From positions 1,922,001 to 1,986,000 of the forward strand of contig OZ005691.1 of the NCBI GenBank assembly GCA_963930775.1: a stretch of 64,000 nt of DNA, written 5' to 3'. The translations under genes were made by a program, and so were the position numbers. Positions 21,901-32,500 of this stretch are shown one piece after another (position 1 is the first letter of the stretch; each line of letters starts with the position of its first letter). The notes under the pieces are model-generated. The model did not search any database and was not told the DNA's origin. It worked only from the letters and a program-made list of their open reading frames with translations. Source of the stretch: Cliona cf. orientalis. Its lineage: Eukaryota; Porifera; Demospongiae; Clionaida; Clionaidae.

Positions 21901-22784
21901 ATCCTGATGGCTCCCATCATGTGGTGTGGTGGCCTGATGCCACTGTTGGCTACTTCAGTGGAAAGCATGTTATTCTATGGATAGTAGCTGCTTTAATTCT
22001 TATTGCTGGTATTTTTTACACTGCCATCCTCTTCTCATGGCAGTGGCTCCTTTATTATCAACACAAAAAGATTTTCAAGTGGATTATCCAAAATCAGCGT
22101 TTGTGTATGTTTGTTGAACCAAATCATGCTCCTTATACCTTCAAGCATCGATACTGGGCTGGATTATCACTGCTTGTACGTGCTGTTGTGTACACCATTT
22201 CCAGTGCAGACGTGTCAATCAGCGATCGTACCCTCACTCTCCTTGCTATTGGCATTATCGTATTTCTCCTTACAGTTTTGCTCTGTATCTCTAGACCGTA
22301 CAAGAGCAAGCTGGTTCTGACACTAGAACTGATCTATTATGTAAACATAGTCTGCCTGTGTTTTGCTACGTTGTACGCTTCAAACAGGGCAGAAAAGAGT
22401 CAAGACACGATTGCTTATATCTCTGGGACAGTATCCCTAGTTTTATTCCTAGTCATTTTAGTGTATCACATAATCGCTCAGGTATTCTTTATAACTCGGC
22501 TTGGAAAAAGAATAAGGAACAAATTAGCCCAACGTCTTCATGGTACAAGAACAGAACAAGAAATCAGTTTGGTTGGACAGCGAAAGAAAGATGATGAGCC
22601 AGTTACATATTCCGAGGTTGCCCCACCAACAGGGGAAGAAGAGACTGAATCTTTATCGGATTTGAATAACCTCACAAGTAGCACAAATGCTCTTTCAGAA
22701 AGTGTCAGCTATGAAGAGAATGAGTTGAGGACCATAGAACACAATGTGACAGACAGCTCTACTCCCTACTTTTTGATGAAGTAA
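18921..22784 (+). CDS. A3: chimeric receptor, A-type ectodomain and B-type membrane part
   Basis: The product is 1,287 aa, intronless. ATG 18921 aligns with the A4 start; the frame also opens at a TTG two codons earlier. The N-terminal 838 residues follow A-type sequence (closest to A4), with GGAIY, GGGIH, GGGIY, GGGLY and GGAIF beta-helix repeats and CDCVCDEMKLESL in the stalk. From the stalk/TM1 border onward it follows B type (HTHWPGVLVAIII, AANQHKFFPSTSF), with a B-type tail containing VTYSEVAPPTGEEE and the ending STPYFLMK. The switch lies between 21432, the last A-specific base, and 21440, the first B-specific base. The 3' flank is also B-type. It is open throughout, so it is probably a functional fusion made by recombination between neighbouring A and B genes. 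Confidence 0.85.
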   Translation: MIYLFLNFSLVLTNLWIGSISCAVYHIVPSPDHRCPVESCLTLSSFAANVSQYIESNTLLLFQPGNHVIHSKVNITGIVNFSMISISALRAGITCENNSEPRLTFVFNTVQHVHVRNLKFFECKYYRSQFGDKILLTLMASSLELVNCIFENNVDTSMINARNCNITIAQCTFKDNVIRLETINRFIYCNVTIDNSTFINNDFNILLIVSNLVHRNYYDLGSITEIPSTSIIITGCKFRNNHQSTPFLGYIIRVHNSRSDISIKIYETEFISNDVANNLEAKNSVINTDNCTFKYNRGSAMSTNYCKVNIVNSVFNNNEAHALMLSSTIVHIRGSEFKGNVGEYEGGAIYSTGETLISFSEICTFADNRAKKGGAIFLGGRSRVQWFVAHETTVVIANNTARYGGGIHLHYYANLTIHTDSQSTLQILNNWATQNGGGIYVSEYSFINLSFNHNIISQTSNSTKFNIHFYKNQARNGGGLYLALSSIVYIFPCLNSIINFEENLADYGGAIFISTSTDTNFLGPVQRYHECFFQSETLRNPGVCKQVRPLHFSLNRANNYYSGFSLYKKTFNNCTIIINGRTFREFELFSILSNVQTSDIGSSQVQVCFCGNDRRPDCTKEKEFINVKTGERFIIEAAIADRGNRIVSGSIESEIRGSASVRKDQMTQAVRNGCTVFIFNIYSFEASQQLIMSPRLNNDSIHISTAGSERTIILNFLACISCPIGFQQIKDDAKGCDCVCDEMKLESLIISCNYTRETITKRGTTAWITYLSVKNTSGYLMYPYCPMDYCFPPDTTIEINLNIPNGADAQCTHNRSRLLCGACSSGLSLSLGSSHCLQCHTHWPGVLVAIIISTLLAGIVLVASFLILNLTVAVGTLNGLIFYANIVAANQHKFFPSTSFITVAISWLNLDLGMDTCFFDGMDFYWKTWIQLAFPAYILLLVVLVIIVSEHSVKFAKMVAKRNPLATLNTLILLSYVKFLRTIILAFSSATLDYPDGSHHVVWWPDATVGYFSGKHVILWIVAALILIAGIFYTAILFSWQWLLYYQHKKIFKWIIQNQRLCMFVEPNHAPYTFKHRYWAGLSLLVRAVVYTISSADVSISDRTLTLLAIGIIVFLLTVLLCISRPYKSKLVLTLELIYYVNIVCLCFATLYASNRAEKSQDTIAYISGTVSLVLFLVILVYHIIAQVFFITRLGKRIRNKLAQRLHGTRTEQEISLVGQRKKDDEPVTYSEVAPPTGEEETESLSDLNNLTSSTNALSESVSYEENELRTIEHNVTDSSTPYFLMK

Positions 22785-23166
22785 CACTAAACTACATTTG
22801 CTGAACTCAAAGAGTTCATAAAATTAGTAGTTTCTAGTACTCAGTTATACATGGCTACATTAGTTAGTATAGTCCTATATTGTAATTGACAATGTGTTTC
22901 TATAGATATTATAGTTTTATAGATAGTAGCGTGTATAATATAATATTATTAGCTGTTCATGCTTTGATGATCATTGAGTCTGAGACTCAGAGCAGGGATG
23001 AACCTAGAGGGTGTGGCACGCAAGACTAGGTGAAGCAATGGACAATATAATATCTGGTAGATACCAGATAATAAAGTGTACCTGTGTATCTATGCTCCAC
23101 AATTTCAATTAAAATATGAATGGAAGGTAAGGGGGTCTGAGCATTGTAGCAGTGGGTCCTTTGGAG
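22785..23166. other. B-type 3' flank joined to A-type upstream scrap
   Basis: 22785-23080 is B-type 3' flank. From about 23085 to 23160 the sequence (CACAATTTCAATTAAAATATGAATGG) matches the receptor-to-A intergenic region at about 7927-7990. This junction marks the start of a third, heavily deleted module. Confidence 0.5.
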
Positions 23167-23583
23167 AGTCAAGAAATCGTTGGTTACATCTCAGGAACTA
23201 TTAGCTTGATTCTGTTTTTAATCATTCTAACCTATCACGTAGTCACTCAGCTATTCTTCAAGACACAGCTTGGACAGAGAGTCAAAAACAGATTCATCCG
23301 ACAATTCAATGATTCAGAGAGTGCATGATGAACAAGATGATCTATAGATAGTTACTATGCAAGGCAGTGAAGAAGGTAAAACAGCTACCTATATATATTC
23401 TGAGATTGATCCACCTCCAAGAAGAGATGCAGTGCCTCTGTCACATTTTGTTAACCTCAGAAGCAGGAGAAACACTACCGATAGTGTTTCTAGATCTGGA
23501 AGCGCAAATGAGTATGAGGAGAATGAGCTCATAGAGCAAGTTAACAGCTCTGCCGCCTACACTTTGATGAATTGGGACTTTTA
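23167..23583 (+). pseudogene. A-type 3' stub (module 3)
   Basis: Only the last hydrophobic segment and tail of an A gene remain: VGYISGTISLILFL, then FFKTQLGQRVKNRFIRQFND, then a frame break near 23325 (an extra GC in GAGAGTGCATGATG). The tail follows with an altered motif YIYSEIDPPPRRD and the ending AAYTLMN read through into WDF. The whole ectodomain and most membrane segments are deleted. It cannot make a receptor. Confidence 0.8.
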
Positions 23584-23907
23584 GATTCTACTTGTAACAA
23601 ATACAGTGATCTGATTGGTTAAACTGTAGTATCTATCATTCATAAAATACCTTGTAAGCTCCATAAAAAAACCTGGTAAATTTTGTTTTACTATGGCTAG
23701 TTTGTTGCTTGGCAATTGTTTATTTACAAAGCTTTTGGGCATTGTTGCTAGGATCTAAAGTATTTAGACCCTGTTTAGTCGGTTTCTACATAATTTAGAA
23801 GACCTCAGGGCTCAGTAGAACCCTCGCTTCGCTCGGGATTCTACACAGAGCCCTTCTGTCTTCTAAATCACATAGAAACCTCCTAAACAGTGTCTAACTA
23901 TTATATA
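23581..23907. mobile_element. ~327-bp insertion with foldback core
   Basis: Compared with A1 and A4, which read GGGACTTATACACAACC, this copy has about 327 bp inserted between GGGACTT and TATACACAACC. The inner part, 23763-23897, is an inverted repeat (left TTTAGACCCTGTTTAG, right CTAAACAGTGTCTAA) around CTCGCTTCGCTCGG. It therefore arrived after the module duplication. The outermost ends show no clear inverted repeats. Confidence 0.6.
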
Positions 23908-24403
23908 TATACACAACCTTACTGTGTGCCTGTGTGAATTAGTGACACACTTGACTAAGTATGAATTTACTAACTTCGCATGTGTTTGATAATTTCAATC
24001 AGTAGAAGATCTAGAGCTAGATTTATATCTGTGTGTATTAACATTATAACTATATTATAGCGAAAGTACCCATTAATTTATTAATACTAATAAAGCTTCA
24101 CTTTTGTTTTATGCTTCCATAATGATAATTATTACTATTGTCTATATTACACGTGAGTGCTAGTTCAGTGTATGGGAAACTCAGAAATTATCATTCGCTC
24201 TATCTTAACGTGCAACCTGGAAGACTTTACTAAGTCTTATTAATAATAATATTATTATACTCATGAGGGTGTGAGTTGTAAACATGTCACCAAATGGGGC
24301 AATTCCCAAATCATAGATGATGGTAACCACCATAGAGGCAATCAGATTATTTTAGATGACATGCGAATTGGAACTCTAGTCAGTTTGCAAAAAGATTGTT
24401 GCT
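23908..24403. other. Module-3 A-to-B intergenic region
   Basis: Matches the A1-B2 and A4-B5 spacers, including the conserved B 5' module from about 24150. No gene. Confidence 0.5.
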
Positions 24404-24445
24404 ATGATCATTTCATCCAGATTCAGTCTGTTTCTGATCCATTTG
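24404..24445 (+). pseudogene. B-type 5' stub (first 14 codons)
   Basis: The B start context and the first 14 codons (MIISSRFSLFLIHL) are intact and then run straight into receptor 3' sequence (GATGCTTAACGGGTCACATC). The rest of the B gene is deleted. This junction separates modules 3 and 4. Confidence 0.8.
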
Positions 24446-24620
24446 ATGCTTAACGGGTCACATCCAGCTCGGACAATGAAAGAGGAAGAACTAACTTTAG
24501 CTAATAAGAGAACAAGATTTCCCACATTAACTATGTTTCATAAGAATATTGTAGTTTGTGAAACTCACGTATCACGCAACGACATTCCCTCATCTCCTTA
24601 AACTACTTGTACTTTTGCAC
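24444..24620 (+). pseudogene. Receptor 3'-end scrap (module 4)
   Basis: Starts at the receptor stop region (GATGCTTAACGGGTCACATC) and follows the receptor 3' flank as at 7621-7810 and 17921-18090. No tail codons are retained. It shows that a receptor copy once preceded A4. Confidence 0.65.
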
Positions 24621-25261
24621 AAAAATAATAATTGTTACCCTGTGACTGTAGCTACTTTTCCCTTGGGGGGGGGGGGGGGGGGTGTGCGTGCAGGCCCCGG
24701 GGAGCCACATAGCTCAGTGAACACAGCACCGTGCTGTGGCTTACTATGATCAGGAGACCATGGTGAATTAGACAGAGGATCTGTGGTGCTCTAGTACAGT
24801 TTCCAGGCTGAAGGCCTCCATTCACAGTAGTACTATAATAACCCCGAACTATCATATTTAAGCATGTGACATTATTGTTATTATACATTAGGCTGTATAT
24901 ATAATTTAACAGGTCAATTTGAAAAATTATGCCGAAACTAAATCTTGCATGATGTATTTTGCATTTGACAAATGTGTGTGTATGAACTGTTACACCATGT
25001 TCCTAAACTACATATCCCAAAGCAGTGCTATTAGCAGTATTATATCTATTGTGGTTACTGTGATACACAAGAATGTGTCATGCTACAAATTCATAATTAC
25101 ACAATGCAAGTCCCAATGCTCCCAAAACCCCAAATCATTGCTGAAATATAAACATCAGGGGTGCTGAAGATCTTCAAGCATAAAAACACTTGCGTTTTCA
25201 TTCACATTTAGTTTATTATCACCAGTAGTACAGCTATTAAATATCACATCATAATTTTGCA
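24621..25261. other. A4 upstream region with poly-G
   Basis: No gene. It contains a G homopolymer at 24665-24682 and the sequence shared with 18300-18920. The last 100 bp before the A4 ATG closely match those before A3 (CACCAGTA.TACAGCT). Confidence 0.5.
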
Positions 25262-28200
25262 ATGATCTACCTATTCTTAACTTTCAGCTTGGTTCTGACC
25301 AATTTATGGATTGGATCTATCAGTTGTGCTGTGTACCACATCATACCATCTCCAAGTCACGACTGTCCTGTTGAATCTTGCCTCACTCTCTCTTCTTTTG
25401 CAACTAATGTAAGCCAGCATAATATAGAATCAAACACTTTGCTACTGTTTCAACCAGGAAATCATATCATACGTTCGAAGGTCAACATCACAGGCGTAGT
25501 CAATTTCTCTATGATATCTATCGATCCTTTAAGAGCAGGCATAACTTGTGAAAATAATTCTGAGCCTAGGTCAATGTTTATCTTTAATACTATTCAGCAT
25601 ATCCATGTAAGGAACCTGAGATTCTTTGAATGCACTGAATATTTTTTTGGCGATAAGATATTCTTAACTTTAATGGCAAGTAGTTTGGAATTAGTGAATT
25701 GTATATTTGAGAACAACGTAAGAACTAGTATGATCAATGCCAGAAACTGCAATATCACTATAGCACAATGCACATTCAAGGATAATGTTATAAGTATCAA
25801 AATGAGCAATTGGTTCATTTACTGCAACGTTATGTTTGACAATAGTACTTTCATCAACAATGACTGCAAGACGTTGCTCACTATAAGTAATTTAGTTTAC
25901 CAGTATAATAATTATGATTTAGGATCAATAACAGAAATAGCAAGCACTTCGACAATAATTACTGGCTGTAAATTTAGGAACAATTATCAATTTGAAAGCG
26001 TTCCACTTCAGATACTTCATGGTATAATATGTGTGCACAACTCGCAATCGGACATATCAATTAAAATTTATGAGACAGAATTTATCAGTAATGAAGTAGC
26101 TTACATCTTAGAGGCAGAAAATTCAGTTATTAACACTGATAATTGTACATTTAAATACAATCATGGTTCAGCCATGCAGCTAAGAGATTGCAAAGTGAAT
26201 ATAGTTAACTCAGTTTTCAACAACAATAGAGGATGTGCACTGGAGTTGTGGAGCACCATTATCCACATTCGTGGCAGTGAATTTAAGGGCAATGTAGGAG
26301 AATATGAAGGTGGAGCAATTCAATCTTTAGGTAAGACCTCAATCAGTTTTAGTGAAATTTGTACCTTCGCTGATAATCGAGCCCAAAATGCCGGAGGAGC
26401 AATCAGGTTTTCTGGCAGGGTATTTAGAGTACAGTTGTATGAAGCAACAGTGATTATTGCCAATAATACAGCACTATATGGAGGAGGGATTTATCTCTAT
26501 TACTCTGCTAACTTAACCATACACACTGACAGTCAGAGCACATTACAGATTCTTAATAACCGGGCAATGCAAAATGGTGGAGGGATTTATGTGTCGGAGT
26601 ATTCATTTATCAAGCTAAGTTTCAATTATAATATTATTAGCCAGACATCTAATTCAACTAAATTTAATATTCATTTCTATAAAAATCAAGCAAGAAATGG
26701 TGGTGGATTATACCTTGAACTAAATTCAATAGTATACATATTTCCTTGTCTAAACAGTGTCATTAACTTTAATGAAAATTTAGCAGATTATGGAGGAGCT
26801 GTATTTATCTCTACTGACACTATACGTAAATTCCTGATCCCTGTGCCACGTTATCATGAATGCTTCTTTCAATCAGAGACTCTCCAAAATCCAGGAGTAT
26901 GTAAACAAGTTGAGCCCTTACATTTCTCATTAAATAGAGCAAATTATTTGGGATTTAGTTTGTACAAGAAGACTTTTAATAACTGCTCTATAAATGGAAG
27001 AATATTTAGAGAATTTGAACTTCTCAGTATTTTGAGTGATGTACAAACCTCAGATATTGGTTCCTCTCAAGTACAGGTTTGTTTCTGCGGAACTGATGGA
27101 TATCCTGATTGTACCAAAGAGATACTAGAATCCATCGATATTAAAACTGGAGAAAGACTCATAATTGAGGCTGCTATTGCTGACAGAGGAAATCACATAG
27201 TTAGCGGTTCTATTGAGAGTGAAATAAGAGGATCAGCATCAGTTCGTGATGATCAAATTACTCAAGATGTGAAGAATGGTTGCACTGCTTTAGTTTTCAA
27301 CATATACTCATTCAAAGCATCTCAACAACTAGTTATATCACCACGACTCAATAATGACAGTATGCATGTATCCACAGCGGGCTCTGAAAGGACTGTTAGA
27401 CTTAATTTTCTGGCATGTATTAGTTGCCCAATCGGCTTTCAACGAATTGAGGACGATGCGAAAGGATGTGACTGTGTCTGTGACGAAATGAAGTTGGAGT
27501 CACTTATAATTAGTTGTAACTACACCAGAGAAACTGTCACTAAGAGGGGAACAACGACATGGATAACCTATTTGAGTGTTAAGAATACAAGTGGCTACCT
27601 AATGTACCCTTATTGTCCTATGGACTATTGTTTTCCACCAGATGCAACTATTGAAATTAATTTAAATATTCCAAATGGAGCTGATGCTCAGTGTGCTAAC
27701 AATCATTCCAGGTTACTCTGTGGAGCTTGCAGCTATGGCCTGAGTCTATCTCTCGGTAGCTCACGCTGTTTACAGTGTCACACCTACTGGCCTGGCATAG
27801 TTGTTGTCATCATTATTGCAAGCTTATTAGCAGGAGTAATTCTAGTAGCTTCGCTTTTGATCCTAAACCTAACTGTTGCGGTGGGAACACTTAATGGATT
27901 AATCTTTTATGCTAACATTGTCGCCACTAATCAATACAAATTCTTTCCATCTACAAATTTCATAACAGTGTTTGTGTCATGGTTTAATTTAGAGCTGGGA
28001 ATAGATACATGCTTCTTTGATGGAATGGACTTCTACTGGAAAACCTGGATCCAACTTGCCTTTTCTGCATACATTCTGCTACTAGTTGTGCTGGTGATAG
28101 TCCTCAGTGAGTGCTCATTAAACTTTTCTCAAATTGTGGGTAAAAAGAACCCAGTAGCAACCTTAGATACACTAATTTTGCTCAGTTATGTCAAATTTCT

Positions 28201-29122
28201 TCGAACAGTCATTCTGGCATTTTCGTATGCAACTCTGTACTATCCTGATGACTCCCATCATGTGGTATGGTGGCCTGATCCAACTATTGGCTACTTCAGT
28301 GGAAAGCACGCCGTTCTATGGATTGTAGCTGCTATTATCTCTCTCGCTGGATTGTTCTATACCATCGTTCTCCTGTTATGGCAGTGGCTTCTTTACTATC
28401 AACATAAGTTCATTTTCAGGTGGATACAGAGTCAGAGATTGCGCATGTTTGTTGAGCCTTATCATGCTCCATATGCCTTCAAGCACCGATATTGGACCGG
28501 TCTACTGCTCCTGGTGCGAGTTATTGCCTATATCATATCTACAATGGATCATGCAGATGTATCAGGTGACCGTGGAATTATCCTCCTGGCTATAGGGATT
28601 ATTGCCATCATCCTTTTAGTTTTTGTCAGCTGTCGACCGTACAAGAGCTGGCCAGTTGAGGTTCTAGAAATAATATGCTATGCCAACATAGCAGGTCTTT
28701 GTCTGGCTACCTTATATACTTCACGTGTTGGAAAGAATCAAGAAGTTGTTGGTTACATCTCAGGAACTATTAGCTTAATTCTGTTTTCAATCGTTCTAAC
28801 CTATCACGTAGTCACTCAGCTATTCTTCAAGACACAGCTTGGACAGAGAGTCAAAAACAGATTCATCCGACAATTCAATGATTCAGAGAGTGATGAACAA
28901 GATGATCTAGTTACTATGCAAGACAGTGAAGAAGGTAAAGCAGCTACCTACTCCGAGATTGATCCACCCCCAAGAAGAGACGCAGTGCCTCTGTCACACT
29001 TTGTTAACCTCAGAAGCAGGAGAAACACTACTGATAGTGTTTCTGGAAGCACAAATGAGTATGAGGAGAATGAGCTCATAGAGCAAGTTAACAGCTCTGC
29101 CGCCTACACTTTGATGAACTAG
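25262..29122 (+). CDS. A4: beta-helix multi-pass membrane receptor (intronless)
   Basis: The product is 1,286 aa from ATG 25262. Signal peptide about 1-25 (MIYLFLTFSLVLTNLWIG). The beta-helix ectodomain has GGAI, GGGIY, GGGIY, GGGLY and GGAVF repeats and many [CST]xFxxN coils. The Cys-rich stalk contains CDCVCDEMKL and LLCGACSYG, and the multi-pass region starts near residue 841. The tail has TYSEIDPPPRRD and ends AAYTLMN. The membrane and tail parts are almost the same as A1. The ectodomain between about residues 100 and 300 differs from A1 at many positions and by indels, but resembles A3. It looks intact. Confidence 0.85.
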   Translation: MIYLFLTFSLVLTNLWIGSISCAVYHIIPSPSHDCPVESCLTLSSFATNVSQHNIESNTLLLFQPGNHIIRSKVNITGVVNFSMISIDPLRAGITCENNSEPRSMFIFNTIQHIHVRNLRFFECTEYFFGDKIFLTLMASSLELVNCIFENNVRTSMINARNCNITIAQCTFKDNVISIKMSNWFIYCNVMFDNSTFINNDCKTLLTISNLVYQYNNYDLGSITEIASTSTIITGCKFRNNYQFESVPLQILHGIICVHNSQSDISIKIYETEFISNEVAYILEAENSVINTDNCTFKYNHGSAMQLRDCKVNIVNSVFNNNRGCALELWSTIIHIRGSEFKGNVGEYEGGAIQSLGKTSISFSEICTFADNRAQNAGGAIRFSGRVFRVQLYEATVIIANNTALYGGGIYLYYSANLTIHTDSQSTLQILNNRAMQNGGGIYVSEYSFIKLSFNYNIISQTSNSTKFNIHFYKNQARNGGGLYLELNSIVYIFPCLNSVINFNENLADYGGAVFISTDTIRKFLIPVPRYHECFFQSETLQNPGVCKQVEPLHFSLNRANYLGFSLYKKTFNNCSINGRIFREFELLSILSDVQTSDIGSSQVQVCFCGTDGYPDCTKEILESIDIKTGERLIIEAAIADRGNHIVSGSIESEIRGSASVRDDQITQDVKNGCTALVFNIYSFKASQQLVISPRLNNDSMHVSTAGSERTVRLNFLACISCPIGFQRIEDDAKGCDCVCDEMKLESLIISCNYTRETVTKRGTTTWITYLSVKNTSGYLMYPYCPMDYCFPPDATIEINLNIPNGADAQCANNHSRLLCGACSYGLSLSLGSSRCLQCHTYWPGIVVVIIIASLLAGVILVASLLILNLTVAVGTLNGLIFYANIVATNQYKFFPSTNFITVFVSWFNLELGIDTCFFDGMDFYWKTWIQLAFSAYILLLVVLVIVLSECSLNFSQIVGKKNPVATLDTLILLSYVKFLRTVILAFSYATLYYPDDSHHVVWWPDPTIGYFSGKHAVLWIVAAIISLAGLFYTIVLLLWQWLLYYQHKFIFRWIQSQRLRMFVEPYHAPYAFKHRYWTGLLLLVRVIAYIISTMDHADVSGDRGIILLAIGIIAIILLVFVSCRPYKSWPVEVLEIICYANIAGLCLATLYTSRVGKNQEVVGYISGTISLILFSIVLTYHVVTQLFFKTQLGQRVKNRFIRQFNDSESDEQDDLVTMQDSEEGKAATYSEIDPPPRRDAVPLSHFVNLRSRRNTTDSVSGSTNEYEENELIEQVNSSAAYTLMN

Positions 29123-29574
29123 GGACTTATACACAACCTTACTGTGTGCCTGTGTGGATTAGTGACACACTTGACTAAGTATGAATTTACTAACTTTACA
29201 TGTGTTTGATAATTTCAATAGAAGATCTGCATGTGATATTAATAGTAGCTATAACTATAGCTACAGCACCATAATAGTAATAAAATTTTGTTATGTTTGG
29301 TGTTTTCCATAATGATTATTGTCTATACACGTGAGTGCTATAGTTCAGTGTATGGGAAACTCAGAACTTATCATTTACTCTATCTTAATGTGCCGCACCT
29401 GAAAGATTTTACTATGTCTTAATAATTATATTTATGAGGGTGTGAGTTGCAAGCATGTCACCAAATGGGGCAATTCCCAAATCATAGATGATGGTAACCA
29501 CTAAAGAGGCAATCAGGTTATTTTAGACGACATGCAAATTGGAACTCTAGTAAGTTAAAGAAAAGATTGTTGCT
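29123..29574. promoter_or_regulatory. A4-to-B5 spacer with B 5' module
   Basis: Same order as the A1-B2 spacer: A 3' flank (TACACAACCTTACTGTGTGC), then the conserved B 5' module from about 29325. No gene. Confidence 0.45.
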
Positions 29575-32500
29575 ATGATCATTTCATCCAGATTCAGTAT
29601 GTTTCTGATCCATTTATGGATTGGATCTATCAGCTGTGCTGTGTACCACATCATACCATCTCCAAGTCACGACTGTCCTGTTGAATCTTGCCTCACTCTC
29701 TCTTCGTTTGCAGCTAATGTAAGTCTGTATCTTGACAACAACACTTCACTGATATTTCAGCCAGGAACTCACACTGTACAGTCAACACTTAATATCGCAA
29801 ACGTTGCTGAGTTTTCGATGACATCGTATTCAACTAACCGGTCAAGCTTACACATTATCTGTGAAGGATCACTACTCTCATTTTTCATCTTTGAAGCAGT
29901 GGATCACATCTACATAAATGATTTGAAATTTTTTGGATGTGAAAACACCATTTTTAAAATTAGCCCTATCAAGAGTACAATAATCAAAATGATTGTAAGT
30001 AATTTGATATTGTTGGGGTGCATATTTGAGAACAATGAAGGCACTGACAGGATCATTTTGATCTCTGCAGAGTACAGTAATATTACTGTAGCACAAACCA
30101 CTTTCAACAACAACTCAGTCTCTTCGATACTGTCCTATACTTTCTGCAATTCTAAGTTCGTTAACAGTACCTTCATCAGCAATACAGGAGTTACTTCCAC
30201 AATACTTGATGGCACTGGTATAGCATCCTTATCAAATACTTTGATGTTTACTGGATGTGAATTCAGAAATAATTACAATGGTCTAGGAGCTATAGTAGTT
30301 GTCCATAACTTTTATTATGTATCTATCATTGATACCAGATTTATTAATAACAGAGCAAGTCCTCCCTTACATATATTCAACTCAGTTGTTAGCATCAATA
30401 GAAGTGTCTTTGAGCACAACTATGGCTCAGCTATTGCCCTTAGATATTGTACAGTGAATATATCTATGACAGCAATCAAGGAAGAGAAACTCAGTTTGGT
30501 GGTGCAATAACATTATATGACTCGACCATCTACATTCATAGCAGCGAATTCAAGAAAAATATTGCCAAATTTGCAGGAGGAGCATTGTTTTGTGAATCAA
30601 GCTTGATATTCTTTAGTGAAATCTGTACTTTAAATGATAATCGTGCACAACGAGGAGGGGCAGTATATATTAATAATCGTATACAGTTACATGAAAGTCA
30701 GTATCATATAGCTCATGGAGCAATAGTTATCATAGCTAATAATACTGCATCAGCTAATGCAGGTGGAATCTATCTTGGTCCTCACTGTAGTTTAACCTTA
30801 CACAGTCAGAGCACATTACATGTACTTGAAAACAGTGCATTAGAATATGGAGGTGGAATTTATGCATCTAAGTTATCATCCATTGGCGTAGCTTCTGAAT
30901 TAATCTATAATTCAGTCATACACTTCCACAAAAATAAGGCCATTGAGGGCGGTGGACTATATCTTGAATTAAATTCAACAGTGTACACAGATATGTGTCA
31001 TAATAATAGCATTAGGTTTCATGAAAATTCAGCAGAATATGGCGGAGCAGTGTATGTACCCACCTTAAAAAATTCTCTACCAGAGTGTTTTTTTCAGTCT
31101 CTCACACGTTCAACACCAACATACAACACTGGTTCAGGAACATGTAGCAAAGAAAATAACTCAGCCTTAAAGTTTTCGTTGAATAGGGCAAATTATTTAG
31201 GGGCTAGTATATTCAAGGATATTTTTGACAAATGCTCAATAGATGGAAAATTATTTGAAGAGCTTATGATCATCAGTTCGTTGAGTAATATTCAAATATC
31301 TGATATTGGTTCATTTCAAGCACAGATTTGCTACTGTGAAAACAGCACTCGTGACTGTACCAAACAAATACCATTTATTGACATCAAAACAGGAGAAAAA
31401 ATAATGTTAGATTTGGCTATTGTTAACATAGTAAAACATCCGATTGATGGTTCAATTAAGAGTGAAATCAGGGGCCACATTCTAATTCGTGATGATCAAA
31501 AGTTCCAAAATGTGATAAATAGCTGCACTCCCATAGTATTTGATATAAATACTCCCAACAATTGATCATATCACCATGGTTTGAAGAAGATAGCTTCTAT
31601 AGTAATATATTCACAGAAAGTGCTAAAAGAATTATTAAACTTAACTTTTTGGCTTGCATAGAATGTCCAATTGGCTTTCAATAATATTGCAAAAGGATGT
31701 GATTGTGGATGTAATAGAATACTGGAAACTTACATAATTAATTGCAATTATTCCAGAGAAACAATCATAAAGAGAGGTACAATAGCATGGATAACTCATT
31801 TGACCATAAAGAATACAAGTGACTATTTAATTTATCCTCAGTGCCCTATGGACTACTGCCATCCACCTGATACAACCGTTGAAATTAACTTAAACATTCC
31901 AAATGGAGCTGATACTCAGTGTGCTCATAATCGGTCTGGATTACTCTGTGGAGCTTGCAGCTCTGGACTGAGTCTGTCTCTTGGTAGCTCACGCTGCTTA
32001 AAATGTCATACCCACTGGCCTGGAGTACATGTTACCATAATTGTCACCACCTTGCTTGCAGGAATAGTTTTGGTGGCCTCCCTCTTGATTCTAAACTTAA
32101 CTGTTGCAGTGGGAACACTTAATGGATTGATCTTTTATACAAATATAGTTGCCGCAAATCAGCATAAATTCTTTCCTTCTACAAGCTTTGTCACAGTGGC
32201 TATCTTATGGCTAAATTTGGACCTTGGAATAGATACATGCTTTTTTGATGGAATGGATTTCTACTGGAAAACATGGATCCAACTTGCCTTTCCAGTGTAC
32301 ATTCTACTACTAGTTGTGTTAGTGATATGATCATCAGTGAACACTCAGTAAGATTTGCCAAAATGGTGGCAAAAAGGAACCCACTTGCAACCTTGAACAC
32401 ACTAATTCTTCTCAGCTATGTCAAATTTCTTCGAACAGTCATTCTGGTCTTTTCATTTGCCACTCTGGACTATCCTGATGGCTCCCATCATGTGGTGTGG

